Of a stretch of 64,000 nt of DNA, positions 55,132 to 64,000 are shown in pieces. The first letter of the stretch is position 1. Each line of letters opens with the position of its first letter. This DNA comes from Phytopythium helicoides. Taxonomy: Eukaryota > Oomycota > Peronosporomycetes > Pythiales > Pythiaceae. The notes below the pieces were generated by a model, which saw only the letters and a list, made by a program, of their open reading frames with translations, was not told the DNA's origin and ran no database searches. The translations under genes were made by a program, and so were the position numbers. Location of the stretch: the NCBI GenBank assembly GCA_024867545.1, contig JANFNE010000010.1, forward strand, positions 186,001 to 250,000. The letters are read 5' to 3'.

Positions 55132-57111
55132 TCAAAGAGCCGCTGCTTGGGTGCTGCCGGCGCCAGGTGTGTTGCCGCCGCGCGCGAGCTTCACCTGGTC
55201 CGCGAGCTTGTCCATTGCTGCGTGTCCACGAAGCGACCAGTTAGTCTACTTGGATGTTCATGAGTGGCAACCACGCTGCAAAAAACATGTATATCGTACC
55301 TCGCTTCTTGTTGGCGGCCGCGACGCCCAAGCGCCACAAACACGGCCAGCATGACGGCCAGGAACACCCCGACGCCAACGAAGATGACCTTTGGCGCCGA
55401 CGCCGAGCTCGCCAGTGTGGCACACGACGTAATGTCCTTGACACTGCAGTCCGTGCCCGTGTAGCAAGTCTTGCAGTTGCACGTCATGGTGCCGTTGATC
55501 GACGTGCACTGACCGTTGTTGCTGCAGTCGCTCGAGCTCTCGCACGTGCCGCCGCCCGACTCGACCACGTACGTACCACACAGCGACTCCTGGGTAGTGT
55601 CCATTGCCGACGAGATCGTCACGTCACACGCCGATCCATCGTCCGAGCACACGGCGCCTTCGCGGCTCGAGCACGTCCACGAGTCCGTGTCTACGACCTT
55701 CAGGTGGTCCGATGAACAGCTCTTCACGATCCAGCCGTACTCAGTCGCGCGAGTGTTCGTGGACTGGGTCGTGGTTGCGACATCCGGTGCCCACGTGCAG
55801 ATCGTGCTGTCGGTCCACTCCGCGGGGTCCGAGTATCCACTGTACTTGGCAAACATCGCCTTCAGGTTTGTGTAGTCGGTCGTCGACTTGGAACTCACAG
55901 TTGAAGTAAAGTCGGTCGAGCCGCCGGTGAACATCGGGAACAGCGAGTCCGTGCCAAGCTTGGCTTCACCGTATGAGTACGCCAGTCCACCCGACCACAC
56001 CTCGGTAAACTCCTTGGTCTCGGAAGGCTCTTGGTACAGGTATGGCACCATCCCCCATTCTCGAACAGTTGACGAGTCCGTCTTACATCCGTACTCGCCA
56101 AACGCCACAGCGATCGGGATACCCTGAGCCATGTTGATGTACCGCTGGTACGCCTCGGCAAACGTCGAGCCAGGGCACCAACGGTATTCGTTGATGAGGT
56201 AAATGTCAATGCTCTTCTGCATGGTTCCGTCCTTCATCGTGTCACCACAAAGCAGACCCTGGATCTTGAGCACGTGGTAGTCGTCGGCGTTCGAGATCTC
56301 CGTGCCGTAACTACTGTCGGCGGCAGCGTACGCGAGCGGGAGGATGCGCATCTTCTTTCCGTTGACTGTCATCCAGTTCTTGAGGTCCGCGACGTACTGC
56401 TTGACGCACGCGGCGGCCGTCAGGTCGATCTGCATGATTTCGTTTGCCACGACGATGCCGAGCGTGTTGTCGTACTGCGCAAAGTTCTTGGCGATCTGCA
56501 CAGAAGATCATAATGTATGGATTAGCAACCGACGGCAGCAACGACACTCGTGCTCGCCGAACGCACCATCTTGCCGTACTCGAGCAGCAGCGCCGGGTAG
56601 CACGTCGATCCGGACGCCGACGAGCTGCCGGAGCTGCCTCCGTCGCACGTGAGCGACTTGGTGATGGTCGAGTATCGATACTTGCCAAAGTACTCGTCGT
56701 TGTCGGGCGAGGCGGGCACGAGCACGTAGATGCCCTTGGCCGCCATGTCCGTCATGAAGTCTTTGTACGACAGGTCCGGGTTGACGTTGTAGAGGCGCAG
56801 CGTGTTGAACTCGAGCCCCGAGAGCGTCTCCGCGATCACGTCCTTGGTGTTCTTGTCGTAGTAGTCGTCGCTCACCGCGTACTCGTACGTCATCTGTCGT
56901 CGGCAGCGCGTCAGTCGGCACCGCTCGGGCCCTCCCACCTCAAGATCCCGCCACGCACCCCCTTGATGAAGAAGCGCTCGCCCGTCTTCTGGTTGTACAT
57001 CTTGTTGCCGCGCACCATGATGACGCCGTCCACCGCGGCGGCCCGCGTCTGCTGCGTCAGCACCGCCAGCGCCGCCGCCGCCACCGCCAGGAAGCGCATC
57101 GCCATCGCCAT
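55132..57111 (-). CDS. GH72 beta-1,3-glucanosyltransferase with EGF-like and membrane segment
   Basis: Four exons: 57111-56959, 56893-56567, 56495-55300 and 55217-55132, giving about 586 residues. The signal peptide is RFLAVAAAALAVLTQQTRA. The GH72 core reads IMVRGNKMYNQKTGERFFIK, LEFNTLRLYNVNP and the acid/base Glu in VVANEIMQ. The nucleophile Glu is in AFGEYGCKT. A Cys-rich region with an EGF-like pattern (CESSSDCSNNGQCTS, CNCKTCYTGTDC) precedes one membrane helix (VIFVGVGVFLAVMLAVFVAL). These enzymes elongate and cross-link wall beta-1,3-glucan, which suits an oomycete wall. Just after the helix one extra base (55325-55333) is needed to reach VAAANKKR and the last exon, MDKLADQVKLARGG. The membrane anchor replaces the GPI tail usual in fungi. 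Confidence 0.88.
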
Positions 57112-57827
57112 CGCGACCGGCCGCCTGCCTATCTATCTACGGAAACACGCCGCCTGTCTCGCGGCCGCTGGCGCTGCGTGAGACGCGGACGAACAGCGAA
57201 CGCGCGGGCTCGGAGCTGCGCCTGGCGCTGTGAGACGGAGTTCCCAACTGCTCGCGGCTCCCGACTGATCGCCGCGTGCGTGCCCGCCCTGCCGCCTTCG
57301 AACGGCCAGACGAGCGCTTCACTATGGGGAAAATGGGCGTTTCCTGCTTCTCCAGGCAAAAATCCAGCCAGCGGGACAAACGGGGGGATTTCTGCCAATC
57401 AAGAGGCGCCAGACGACACCCCCGACGCTACGATTGGTCCAGCGCGCTCCCTGCACGCTGATTGGCGCGCGCGGTCCCTCGTAAGCGACCCGGCGCAAAG
57501 CCCCACAGCGCACGCTGATTGGCCCGTGCAGAGACCGGTATATGCAGCGAAGGATTCGACGGTACCGAAGATACCGGTATATGATTTTTTTTCGCACCCA
57601 CCCATATGGGTGCACCCACCAAGCCAAGGCGATCTGCTTGTGGTGCTCCGGCACGAACAGCAATTGCGAGAATCCAGTCGAGGGGATTTTCATGGCAGTC
57701 AGCAAGCTCACGAGACAGTAATAGACAATCGACCAACTTTTTTTCTCGTGAATACTCTTGATCTACTCATGACAACTCGCGTCATGGCGTCCGAGCCACG
57801 CCACGATCGATACCTTTACTTCTTCTT
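57112..57827. promoter_or_regulatory. GH72 promoter region with CCAAT boxes and repeated ACCGGTATATG
   Basis: 716 bp between the GH72 start and the aminotransferase stop, both minus strand, with no gene. ATTGG (CCAAT on the minus strand) occurs at about 57434, 57460 and 57518, the last two in GCTGATTGGC. ACCGGTATATG occurs twice, at about 57534 and 57571, followed by a T run. CCAAT orientation agrees with GH72 transcription, though they lie 300-400 bp upstream of its start. Confidence 0.4.
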
Positions 57828-59595
57828 CTAGACTCGACGCTCGCAGAAACGGCGGATACGCGTGTAGGCGTCCTCCAGCACCTCGTGTGGAGCCGAGAAC
57901 ACGACTCGGAAGTAGTTGGGCATGCCGAAGCACTGTCAAATTGGTCGATCAACCACGCCACCCGTGAGATTTCGTGTCCCAACAATAAAGTGTGGAGTGG
58001 GGCGGGACATACCTGGCCGGGAAGCACAAACACACTCTCTTCGTCCAGCAGCTTCTGCGTCATGGCGAGGTCGTCTTCGATGTCTGTGAGCACGCTCGTG
58101 TCGACCTTGACCATGGCATACATCGCTCCCTGCGGAACCGTGACCTCGAGTCCGCGGACGCTCTGCAGAGCCTCAACGGTGAACTTGGCGTTGCTCTCGA
58201 GGGTCGAGAAATACGACTCTTTGAAGGCCGCCAACGACTGCGCCTCTGGGGTGTTTGGTCGCGGGGTCAGCAAGTCCGGAATGACACTCTGCAGCCGAGG
58301 CATCACAATTAGCTCGGTTGAGCAGCGATGCTGTTGAGGGCTTTCTACACACCTGGACAAGCGAGTTGGCTCCGAGGGTGAGCTGTGAGAGCTTAAAGTA
58401 AGCTGTGCGGACTTCTTCGAGGGCTCCGTCGCGGTCATGCACGGTGATCCAGCCGACCCGCCATCCAGGAATGAGGAACTGCTTGGCAAGACCACCGACA
58501 GCCACCACCGGGACGGTCTTGGTGAGCGTGGCGATGGGGATGAAGACGTTGCCTCCAAAGACCATGTCGCCATAGATCTCGTCCTGTTCGGTAAAATCCA
58601 CTCAGCCCCCACTTCCAGCCAGCTAGACTCGAAACTCGTAGATCACGTACAGCGATGATGGGGATCTTGTTGCGCTCGGCGAGCTCCAGGATGCGCTGCA
58701 GGTGCGACTGCGAGGGAGGCAGAGGTTAGCGTGTTGCTGTCGAGTGCCAGACAGAGTAGTCATTCTGCGGAATCACCTTTGAGTACACACTGCCGCAGGG
58801 GTTGGACGGATTGTTGATAAGAATCGCGCGGGTGTTCTCGTCGACGAGCGACTGCATGTGCTCGAGGTCGGCCTCCCACTTTTGGTCAGGCTGTCGTTGT
58901 TGTTGCAATCACGACGTGAGCAGTGTTTCAGTTCCACAAATACCGATAGCTCTAAACGCACAAGCAGGTCGTAGAACTTGCACTCGATGCGGTGGGCCTC
59001 GCAAATGACCTGGTAAAGCGGAAAACCAGGACGCGGTAGCAGAATGTTGTCTCCGGGGTTCAGGAGTCCCGAGAGCGCGATGTCAATCGCACCGGAGCAC
59101 CCGCTGGCGATGATCACGTCCTGCATGTGATGGTACACTTCGGTTGATTGACGGCAAAACAGACGGAGCTGTAGGTATGGGACTCACGTCTTTGGTCAGA
59201 GGGGCTCGCGGGCTGCCGTACCGCTGGGCGATGGCGTCTCGAGCCGCTTCTGTTCCAGCCGAGTGGATGTAGCCATTGTGCTTCAAGGACCTGCATGTCG
59301 ATGAGAGCCGCCATTTAACTCTCTTCCGTCTTCCGACAGCATTTTTCTCAATTCCTTACCGCGCATTGCGCACGATGGCGCTGGTGAGCACCTCAGGGCA
59401 GGCGAGGTTGCCGAACACGGTGGGGTCGCCGAGCGAGAGCGGGATGAGGCTCTTGTCCGAGTTGGCGGGAGGCTTGATGTTGTCCACAATCTTACGGATC
59501 GGGTTCGAGCACCGCTGCGAGAAGTCGGACGCCTGAATGCGCCAGCGCTTCTGCTGCTGGAACGCGGCGTCCGAGTCGGCGGCGCGCTTGGCCAT
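57828..59595 (-). CDS. TAT: Tyrosine aminotransferase-like class I/II PLP enzyme
   Basis: Eight exons: 59595-59360, 59290-59188, 59120-58962, 58890-58777, 58707-58651, 58583-58353, 58288-58013 and 57932-57828, giving 426 residues. Key motifs: SNPIRKIVDNIKP, PLSLGDPTVFGNL, KHNGYIHSAGTEAARDAIA, PGFPLYQVICEA, NNPSNPCGSVYSK, ADEIYGDMVF, and the Schiff-base Lys in VGGLAKQFLIPGWRVGW. These are the signatures of tyrosine/nicotianamine-type aminotransferases; the reaction is expected to be transfer of the tyrosine amino group to 2-oxoglutarate. It ends CFGMPNYFRVVFSAPHEVLE. No targeting peptide is evident, so it is probably cytosolic. An in-frame ATG at 59610 is possible. Confidence 0.92.
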
Positions 59596-60499
59596 TTTTC
59601 GGTTTTCCAACTGAGCGAGTCGCGTTTCCGTCGTGGGCGAGTTGGAGAATGAGACCGCCGAGAATAGCTACCCTCGACGTCACAGCGGCCATGTCGAGTC
59701 CTCAGAGCGCATCTTTCCTCGCCGTTTGACGCCCAGCGGCCATTTATCCCGAGGCGAGCCGAATAATCCCGATGTTGAGACGCCAGGCGGAAGCATACTT
59801 TATCCAAGTGAACGGGCTCCAGCTGCTCGACGAGGCACGTTGAATCAAGCAACTTCAACGACACCATTGAGAGCTTCGGGTTGCATTGCACTCGATGCCT
59901 TACCACATGACCTCATCGTGCCTTTTGCCGCTTGACGCCGTAGCTACTTGGAGGCTGTGAGAATATCTCCAGCATCTACGATTGGCTCCGATGAGCGTTT
60001 TTCTGACGGCCAGGTCCGTCCGTCGCGAAGGTCGCTTGTGCTGTTGCGCTTCTCATGCAGAACGAAAGCGCGACTGCCGAGAACCTCCGAGTGAGCCGGT
60101 CAGATGGAGCTGGTCTCGACTGGACCAAGAAGTGCCGCTGTCGGGCTGACCCGCACGACTTGCTGCAGAAACTACTTCGCGCGTGGACTCAGTGCTATGA
60201 GCAAGTCCAAGGTCACGATGACGCTGCTGACGCACGCAAACGGCGATATTGTGGAGTCGAAGCTCTGGGATCTGTACGACCGGACCACTCGATCAGGCAA
60301 TTTAGGTCGTCGGACGCAGACAACTACGCATGGTCTCAAGTTGCAGCGATGCGTATGTGAATCATCGTCCTCGACATTCCTTGAACGATGACAGCCATGA
60401 GCCAAGCGATCCACAGTCCAAAATGAGTACGTTGTGATTGGGAAGATAGCGTTGCTAACCCTTTTTGCACTCTACTCGGAAGAATCGACGCTCAGGAAA
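59596..60499. other. Intergenic region upstream of the aminotransferase
   Basis: 904 bp without a confident gene. On the plus strand, from ATG 60104 or the inner ATG 60197 (MSKSKVTMTLLTHANGDIVE), there is a coding-like frame of up to 95 residues ending at 60391, possibly with a GTATGT donor at 60353. No family is recognised and no partner exon was found. Confidence 0.3.
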
Positions 60500-61276
60500 C
60501 TACCCTGCAAACCCGCACAAGGGGCACGTGAGACGAAAGAGATACTCCTGGCCTCGCCTAGCTATTTGCACCACTCGCATCTGAGCCTTTATCTCGCCTG
60601 TGCATACTAGGACTTGCTCGTACTGCTTGGCTTGAATGAGCGCTTGTCGTCGACGCTCAAGCTCCTCGAGCTTCTGTTTCTCGCCAGCAAACGATTCTCG
60701 TGAGTTATCGTCGGGTGGACATAGCGCAGTTGGACAGACATGAAAGATTCCACGGCAGTCTTTACAAATCGCGAAATCGCTCAGTCGAGCGGAGGCAGAG
60801 GTCAATGCGTCGTCTGTTGGTAGAGGACGCACCAACGTAGCCTGGATGTCTCTCCTCGGAATGGCAACCTCTTTGAACAGCGGTGCCTCTCGCGACCGCG
60901 AAGAGTTGTCAGCTCCAGCCTTTAAAACCATAACGATGACCGTGATCGACTTTCGGATGGCGTCAATCGCAGTAACAACGGCAGGAAACTTGAAATCGTG
61001 GAAGCGATAGAGGACGTGGGCTCCGAGCACTAGGATCCACTGCAAGACAGCTCCCATCCCACCAGTCCTTACTACGTTTAATCATGAACACAGCCCAACG
61101 CAACGACCTACCTGCTCTTCGCCCGCATTTCCCAGCCGCAGCCACTCGGGGCGTCGCTTTCGACTGCACAATTTGCATATCTCGGTGAGCTCGTTCCTCG
61201 TGGAGCACACGCCGCAGGTCCAAAGCTCCGACTCGACGCCACCGGCCGCAAACGAGCCCGAGAACTCAATTTTCAT
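60500..61276 (-). CDS. RanBP2-type zinc-finger protein with C-terminal Cys cluster
   Basis: Two exons, 61276-61112 and 61039-60500, giving 234 residues. Intron 61040-61111 ends in CTTGCAG. The N-terminus MKIEFSGSFAAGG leads to a RanBP2-type finger, ELWTCGVCSTRNELTEICKLC (W-x-C-x2-C ... N ... C-x2-C). The middle (FHDFKFPAVVTAIDAIRKSI) is alpha/beta. The C-terminal part has CKDCRGIFHVCPTALCP, a helix (EKQKLEELERRRQAL), and ends RLTCPLCGFAG, so a second metal site is likely. RanBP2 fingers bind ubiquitin or single-stranded RNA. I do not recognise the full-length family. An upstream in-frame Met near 61435 would extend the N-terminus. Confidence 0.7.
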
Positions 61277-61615
61277 CCCGAGATGGCCAAGGCGTGGAGC
61301 GTGGGGCGTGGGCAGTCGATTGCCACGTTGAAGTCGCATCGCGTCGTTTCGCGGGCTCACTTGCAGTAGTACCGTCGGCGCTGCGCACGGATCGTCCAGT
61401 CGGAATGTGCGACATGGTGCACACCTGCGAACCACTCATCTCCCGGGTACGCGACGCAGCATCCGATAGTCTTCCTCCCATGATGTTCCCTCTTCAAGCC
61501 TCTTCCAGTAATATCATATCTTTTTCAAGCCTCTATAAACACATGCACCAGATTTTACCGCTTGAAGCGACGCAGTGTCGCAGGCGCTTCCAGGCGGGCG
61601 CCGCAGTGCAGGAAA
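61277..61615. promoter_or_regulatory. Divergent spacer, RanBP2-finger gene / WRKY19-like gene
   Basis: 339 bp between divergent starts. No gene or clear motif was seen; TTTTTCAAGCCTCTATAAACAC at about 61510-61531 includes a TATAAA-like string about 90 bp before the downstream ATG. Confidence 0.35.
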
Positions 61616-62292
61616 ATGAGCGACGCCGCCAGCGCCGCGCCGGCCGAGGCCGCCAAGGCGCAGGCGCCGCCGGGCCACCCGGTGCGCGAGTGGATCGACA
61701 CGCTGCTGCAGGCGGCGGTGATCGCCAAGGGCAAGCAGCAGGTGCCGGCGGAAGGCGCGGTGGCCGAGGACGCGGCCAAAGACGCGGCGGCCAGCGCGGA
61801 TCCGGCCGAGGCCAGCGAGGACCCGGCGGCCGCAAGCGCCGAGCCGCAGGAGGAGGAGCCGCCCGCGAGCCCCGGCAGCGAGCAGCCGGCCAAGCGGTAC
61901 CGCCGGCGCCGCTGCCAGGTGCCGGGCTGCGCCAAGTTCGCGCGCTTCAACAACGCGTGCTCGGGCCACGGCGGGCGGCGGCTGTGCTCGGAGGACGGCT
62001 GCGAGCGCGTGGCGCAGTTCGGGCACAAGTGCAGCGCGCACGGAGGCGTCAAGTACTGCAGCGTGGAGGGCTGCAAGCGCGCCGTGCAGTCGCGCGGCTG
62101 CTGCAAGACCCACGGCGGCGGCGTGCGCTGCCAGTTCCCCGGATGCGACAAGGGCGCCATCTCCAAGGGCCACTGCCGCGCGCACGGCGGCGGCTCTCGC
62201 TGCGCTGAGCCCGACTGCAACAAGTGGGCGCAGCGACGCGGGTACTGCGTGCGCCACTCCAAGGCCGCGGGCGCCGGCCCCGACCCGCCGCA

Positions 62293-62329
<37 letters not shown>

Positions 62330-62335
62330 GTGTAG
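61616..62335 (+). CDS. WRKY19-like zinc-finger protein (five C-x4-C-x9-C-x2-H repeats)
   Basis: A single exon of 239 residues. An Ala/Glu-rich acidic N-terminus (~90 residues) and a basic KRYRRRR are followed by five ~24-residue repeats, each C-x4-C-x9-C-x2-H plus GG: CQVPGCAKFARFNNACSGH, CSEDGCERVAQFGHKCSAH, CSVEGCKRAVQSRGCCKTH, CQFPGCDKGAISKGHCRAH, CAEPDCNKWAQRRGYCVRH. The C-terminus is a run of about 12 Gln. Such repeats are abundant in oomycete proteins annotated as 'WRKY transcription factor 19-like', although no WRKY domain is present. Nucleic-acid binding is plausible but unproven. The CAG tract may vary in length between strains. Confidence 0.85.
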
Positions 62336-62584
62336 TCCAGCGTCGGGGGTCGCGCAGCGCAGACTCTATGCATCCAGGCGTGCTCGACGCAGCCGAATAT
62401 ACTTTAACAGTGTCCATTGCCCTCGATCCGATGGAGCCGTCGCCGCTACCCCCAGCTAGTGCTGCTTAGGCTCCCTGCACGAAGCTTCCCCGCCAGCGCC
62501 GCCATCACCTCGATCCAGGCGACGCCAGCGAACGTCGCGACGCCCTGTGACATGCGCATCGGTTTTGGATTTTTGGGCTGCCCA
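62336..62584 (+). other. Spacer between WRKY19-like and JmjC genes
   Basis: A short spacer with no gene. An in-frame upstream ATG for the JmjC gene lies at 62552. Confidence 0.4.
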
Positions 62585-64000
62585 ATGGACGTCGAGGCGC
62601 GGGCGCCGACGCTCGCGCGGGGCTTCGCGGCGCTGTGTGCGCGCGCCGAGAGCCGCGAGCGCCTGCACCCGCTGCGCGTGCTCGAGCTCTCGTCCTTCCG
62701 CGCGCATCGCGACTCCGGTGGGGCTCTGGCGCGCGCTGTGGGCCGCGCGATGCGGTCACAAAGCTGACGCCGCGTGCTCGCAGTGGTGGACATTGCGTGC
62801 AAGGAGCGGCCCAGCGGCTGCTACGCGGGCGACGAGCGCGCGCGCCAGCACGTGGAGCTCAAGTTCGGAGACTTTGTGGATTTGTACCAGGCCTGCTTCG
62901 CGGATCGCCCGCACTGGCTGCGCGATGTCGGCGATTTGGAATTCTACCTGTGCCAGTGCCCCGTGGCGGTAGCCAAGCCCGACGCAACGTGCTCCGAGCC
63001 GCGGCTTCCTCGCGTCATGGAGGACTTGCTAGTGTTCGTCACGAATGTCCGTAGTGGAGAGAGGAAAGGGAGCTCATTCGGCCTTTTTGGCGCATGTCTT
63101 GCAGCCCAGAATGCCTCAAGAACGTTCAGTTGACCCAAGTGAACCTGTGGATGAGCACACACGCGGCGCGCACCGGTCTTCACTTTGACGCCTACCAGAA
63201 CGTGTTGGTCGTGTTCTTTGGCCGGAAGGTCGTGACGCTTTACAAACCGTCCGAGTGCGCGAACCTCTACCCGTTCCCGGTATACTCCAAGTCGGCCAAC
63301 CACAGCCAAGTAAACGCTACCGCGCCAGATCTAGAGAACCACCCCAGATTCAGCAAGGCCAAGCCCATGCAGTTCACTGTCAGCGCAGGAGGTACGAATG
63401 GCATCTGTAGATAGGAGAGGGATCACAGCCTCACTCCGCACTGTGCTTAGATGCGCTCTTCATCCCGGAAGGCTGGTGGCATCAAGTCGACTCTGACGAG
63501 TTCACGATTGCAGTCAACTACTGGTGGGAAGGAGCTCGAGTTGAGCTTACCAAGGACCCTGACATGATGCCTTACTACGCGCGGGTCGTTATGGACGAGC
63601 TCATCAAGCGCGAAACTGATGGCTACATGTCAGAGCTGCGTGTCTCCTACAAGATTGATGTCGGCGTTGACGGCGTCTCTACCATTATTTCTCAGTTTCT
63701 GGGTACTTCAGAGAAAACCGACCGTGAGCGGATTGTTATGGCAGTGGAAGATCAAGTGCAGCAGCGCGAATTGCAACAGTGCCTCGCTACAGAGCACCCA
63801 TCAGCGTGGCTCGCACTTCTTCGCGGCGCTAGCAATGAGCTGTCTGCCGTCTTGACTGGATTCTGGGATACCATGGTCGACGATGAAGGTTTTATGACCC
63901 AGATTTTCAGTCCGCTGGGAGACGACGAAGAAGGGACTAAAGACGCACTGCTAAGGAAGCGCGATATGTTCCGACAAGAAATGGGTGTTCGTGCCTGTAG
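62585..64000 (+). CDS. JmjC/cupin-8 Fe(II)/2-oxoglutarate oxygenase, 5' part
   Basis: Runs off the window. Exon 1 62585-62717 (MDVEARAPTLARGF) joins in phase to 62784 onward (SVVDIACKERPSGCYAGDE). The next exon ends at 63391 and the last visible one is 63451-64000, open to the end. The junction around 63031-63130 is not resolved; the downstream part is certain from NVQLTQVNLWM. The metal-binding pair is visible: HxD in ARTGLHFDAYQNVL and the second His in LFIPEGWWHQVDSDEFTIAVN. The fold resembles FIH/HSPBAP1-type hydroxylases rather than histone demethylases. The C-terminal ~130 residues are helical. An alternative start is ATG 62552. Confidence 0.78.

Noticed and set aside
61294..62208. 304-residue plus frame overlapping the WRKY19-like gene
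   Set aside because: Gly/Arg/Ala-rich alternative frame; the repeat-bearing frame is clearly the real one.

Overview
This is nuclear DNA from an oomycete, probably a Pythium-like or related biflagellate stramenopile. I infer this from the gene content rather than from any marker gene. Genes are packed 50-600 bp apart on both strands. Introns are short (about 35-180 nt), usually begin GTACG, GTAAG or GTGAG, and often carry a CTAAC or CTGAC branch site. The content combines a flagellar axoneme (outer-arm dynein heavy chain, SPEF2, a DNAAF9/Shulin-like factor), a glucan wall (GH72 glucanosyltransferase) and a WRKY19-like C-x4-C-x9-C-x2-H zinc-finger protein of a kind common in oomycetes. No rRNA, tRNA, CRISPR array or transposase was found.

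Layout. 1-957: 3' part of a GCFC-domain gene. 1046-3556: spliced POT1-like telomere protein with an unrecognised N-terminal region. 3638-6018 (-): ATG9. 6395-7266 and 8167-9045: tandem fatty acid hydroxylase paralogues, the first with two frameshifts. 9143-10244 (-) and 10358-11690 (+): UBE2T-like E2 and AGC kinase sharing one short promoter. 11739-15625 (-): DNAAF9/Shulin-like gene. 16204-24350: tandem array of EamA/DMT transporters (three full copies and one 3' fragment), interrupted by a membrane protein gene with two frameshifts. 25297-31610: three membrane-anchored papain-like proteases, two of them forming a head-to-head inverted repeat. 31994-33190: mitochondrial carrier. 33470-38570: SPEF2. 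38627-39070 (-): mitochondrial uL13. 39255-39854: PRKRIP1. 39939-52847 (-): outer-arm alpha-type dynein heavy chain with a kelch/IPT/filamin N-terminus, 4280 residues in two exons. 53457-54992 (-): OLA1 GTPase. 55132-57111 (-): GH72. 57828-59595 (-): tyrosine aminotransferase. 60500-61276 (-): RanBP2-type zinc-finger protein. 61616-62335: WRKY19-like protein. 62585-64000: JmjC oxygenase running off the window.

Three themes link the genes. Three axonemal genes lie within about 40 kb. The DMT and protease families show recent local duplication, with exchange of a last exon between DMT copies and an inverted protease duplication. Many genes carry single-base frameshifts, mostly an extra base in a short homopolymer, while the 12.8-kb dynein gene is intact. 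For conserved single-copy genes I lean toward assembly or sequencing errors; for duplicated copies, pseudogene decay is equally possible. Exon boundaries were assigned by eye from reading phase, GT/AG sites and family homology.
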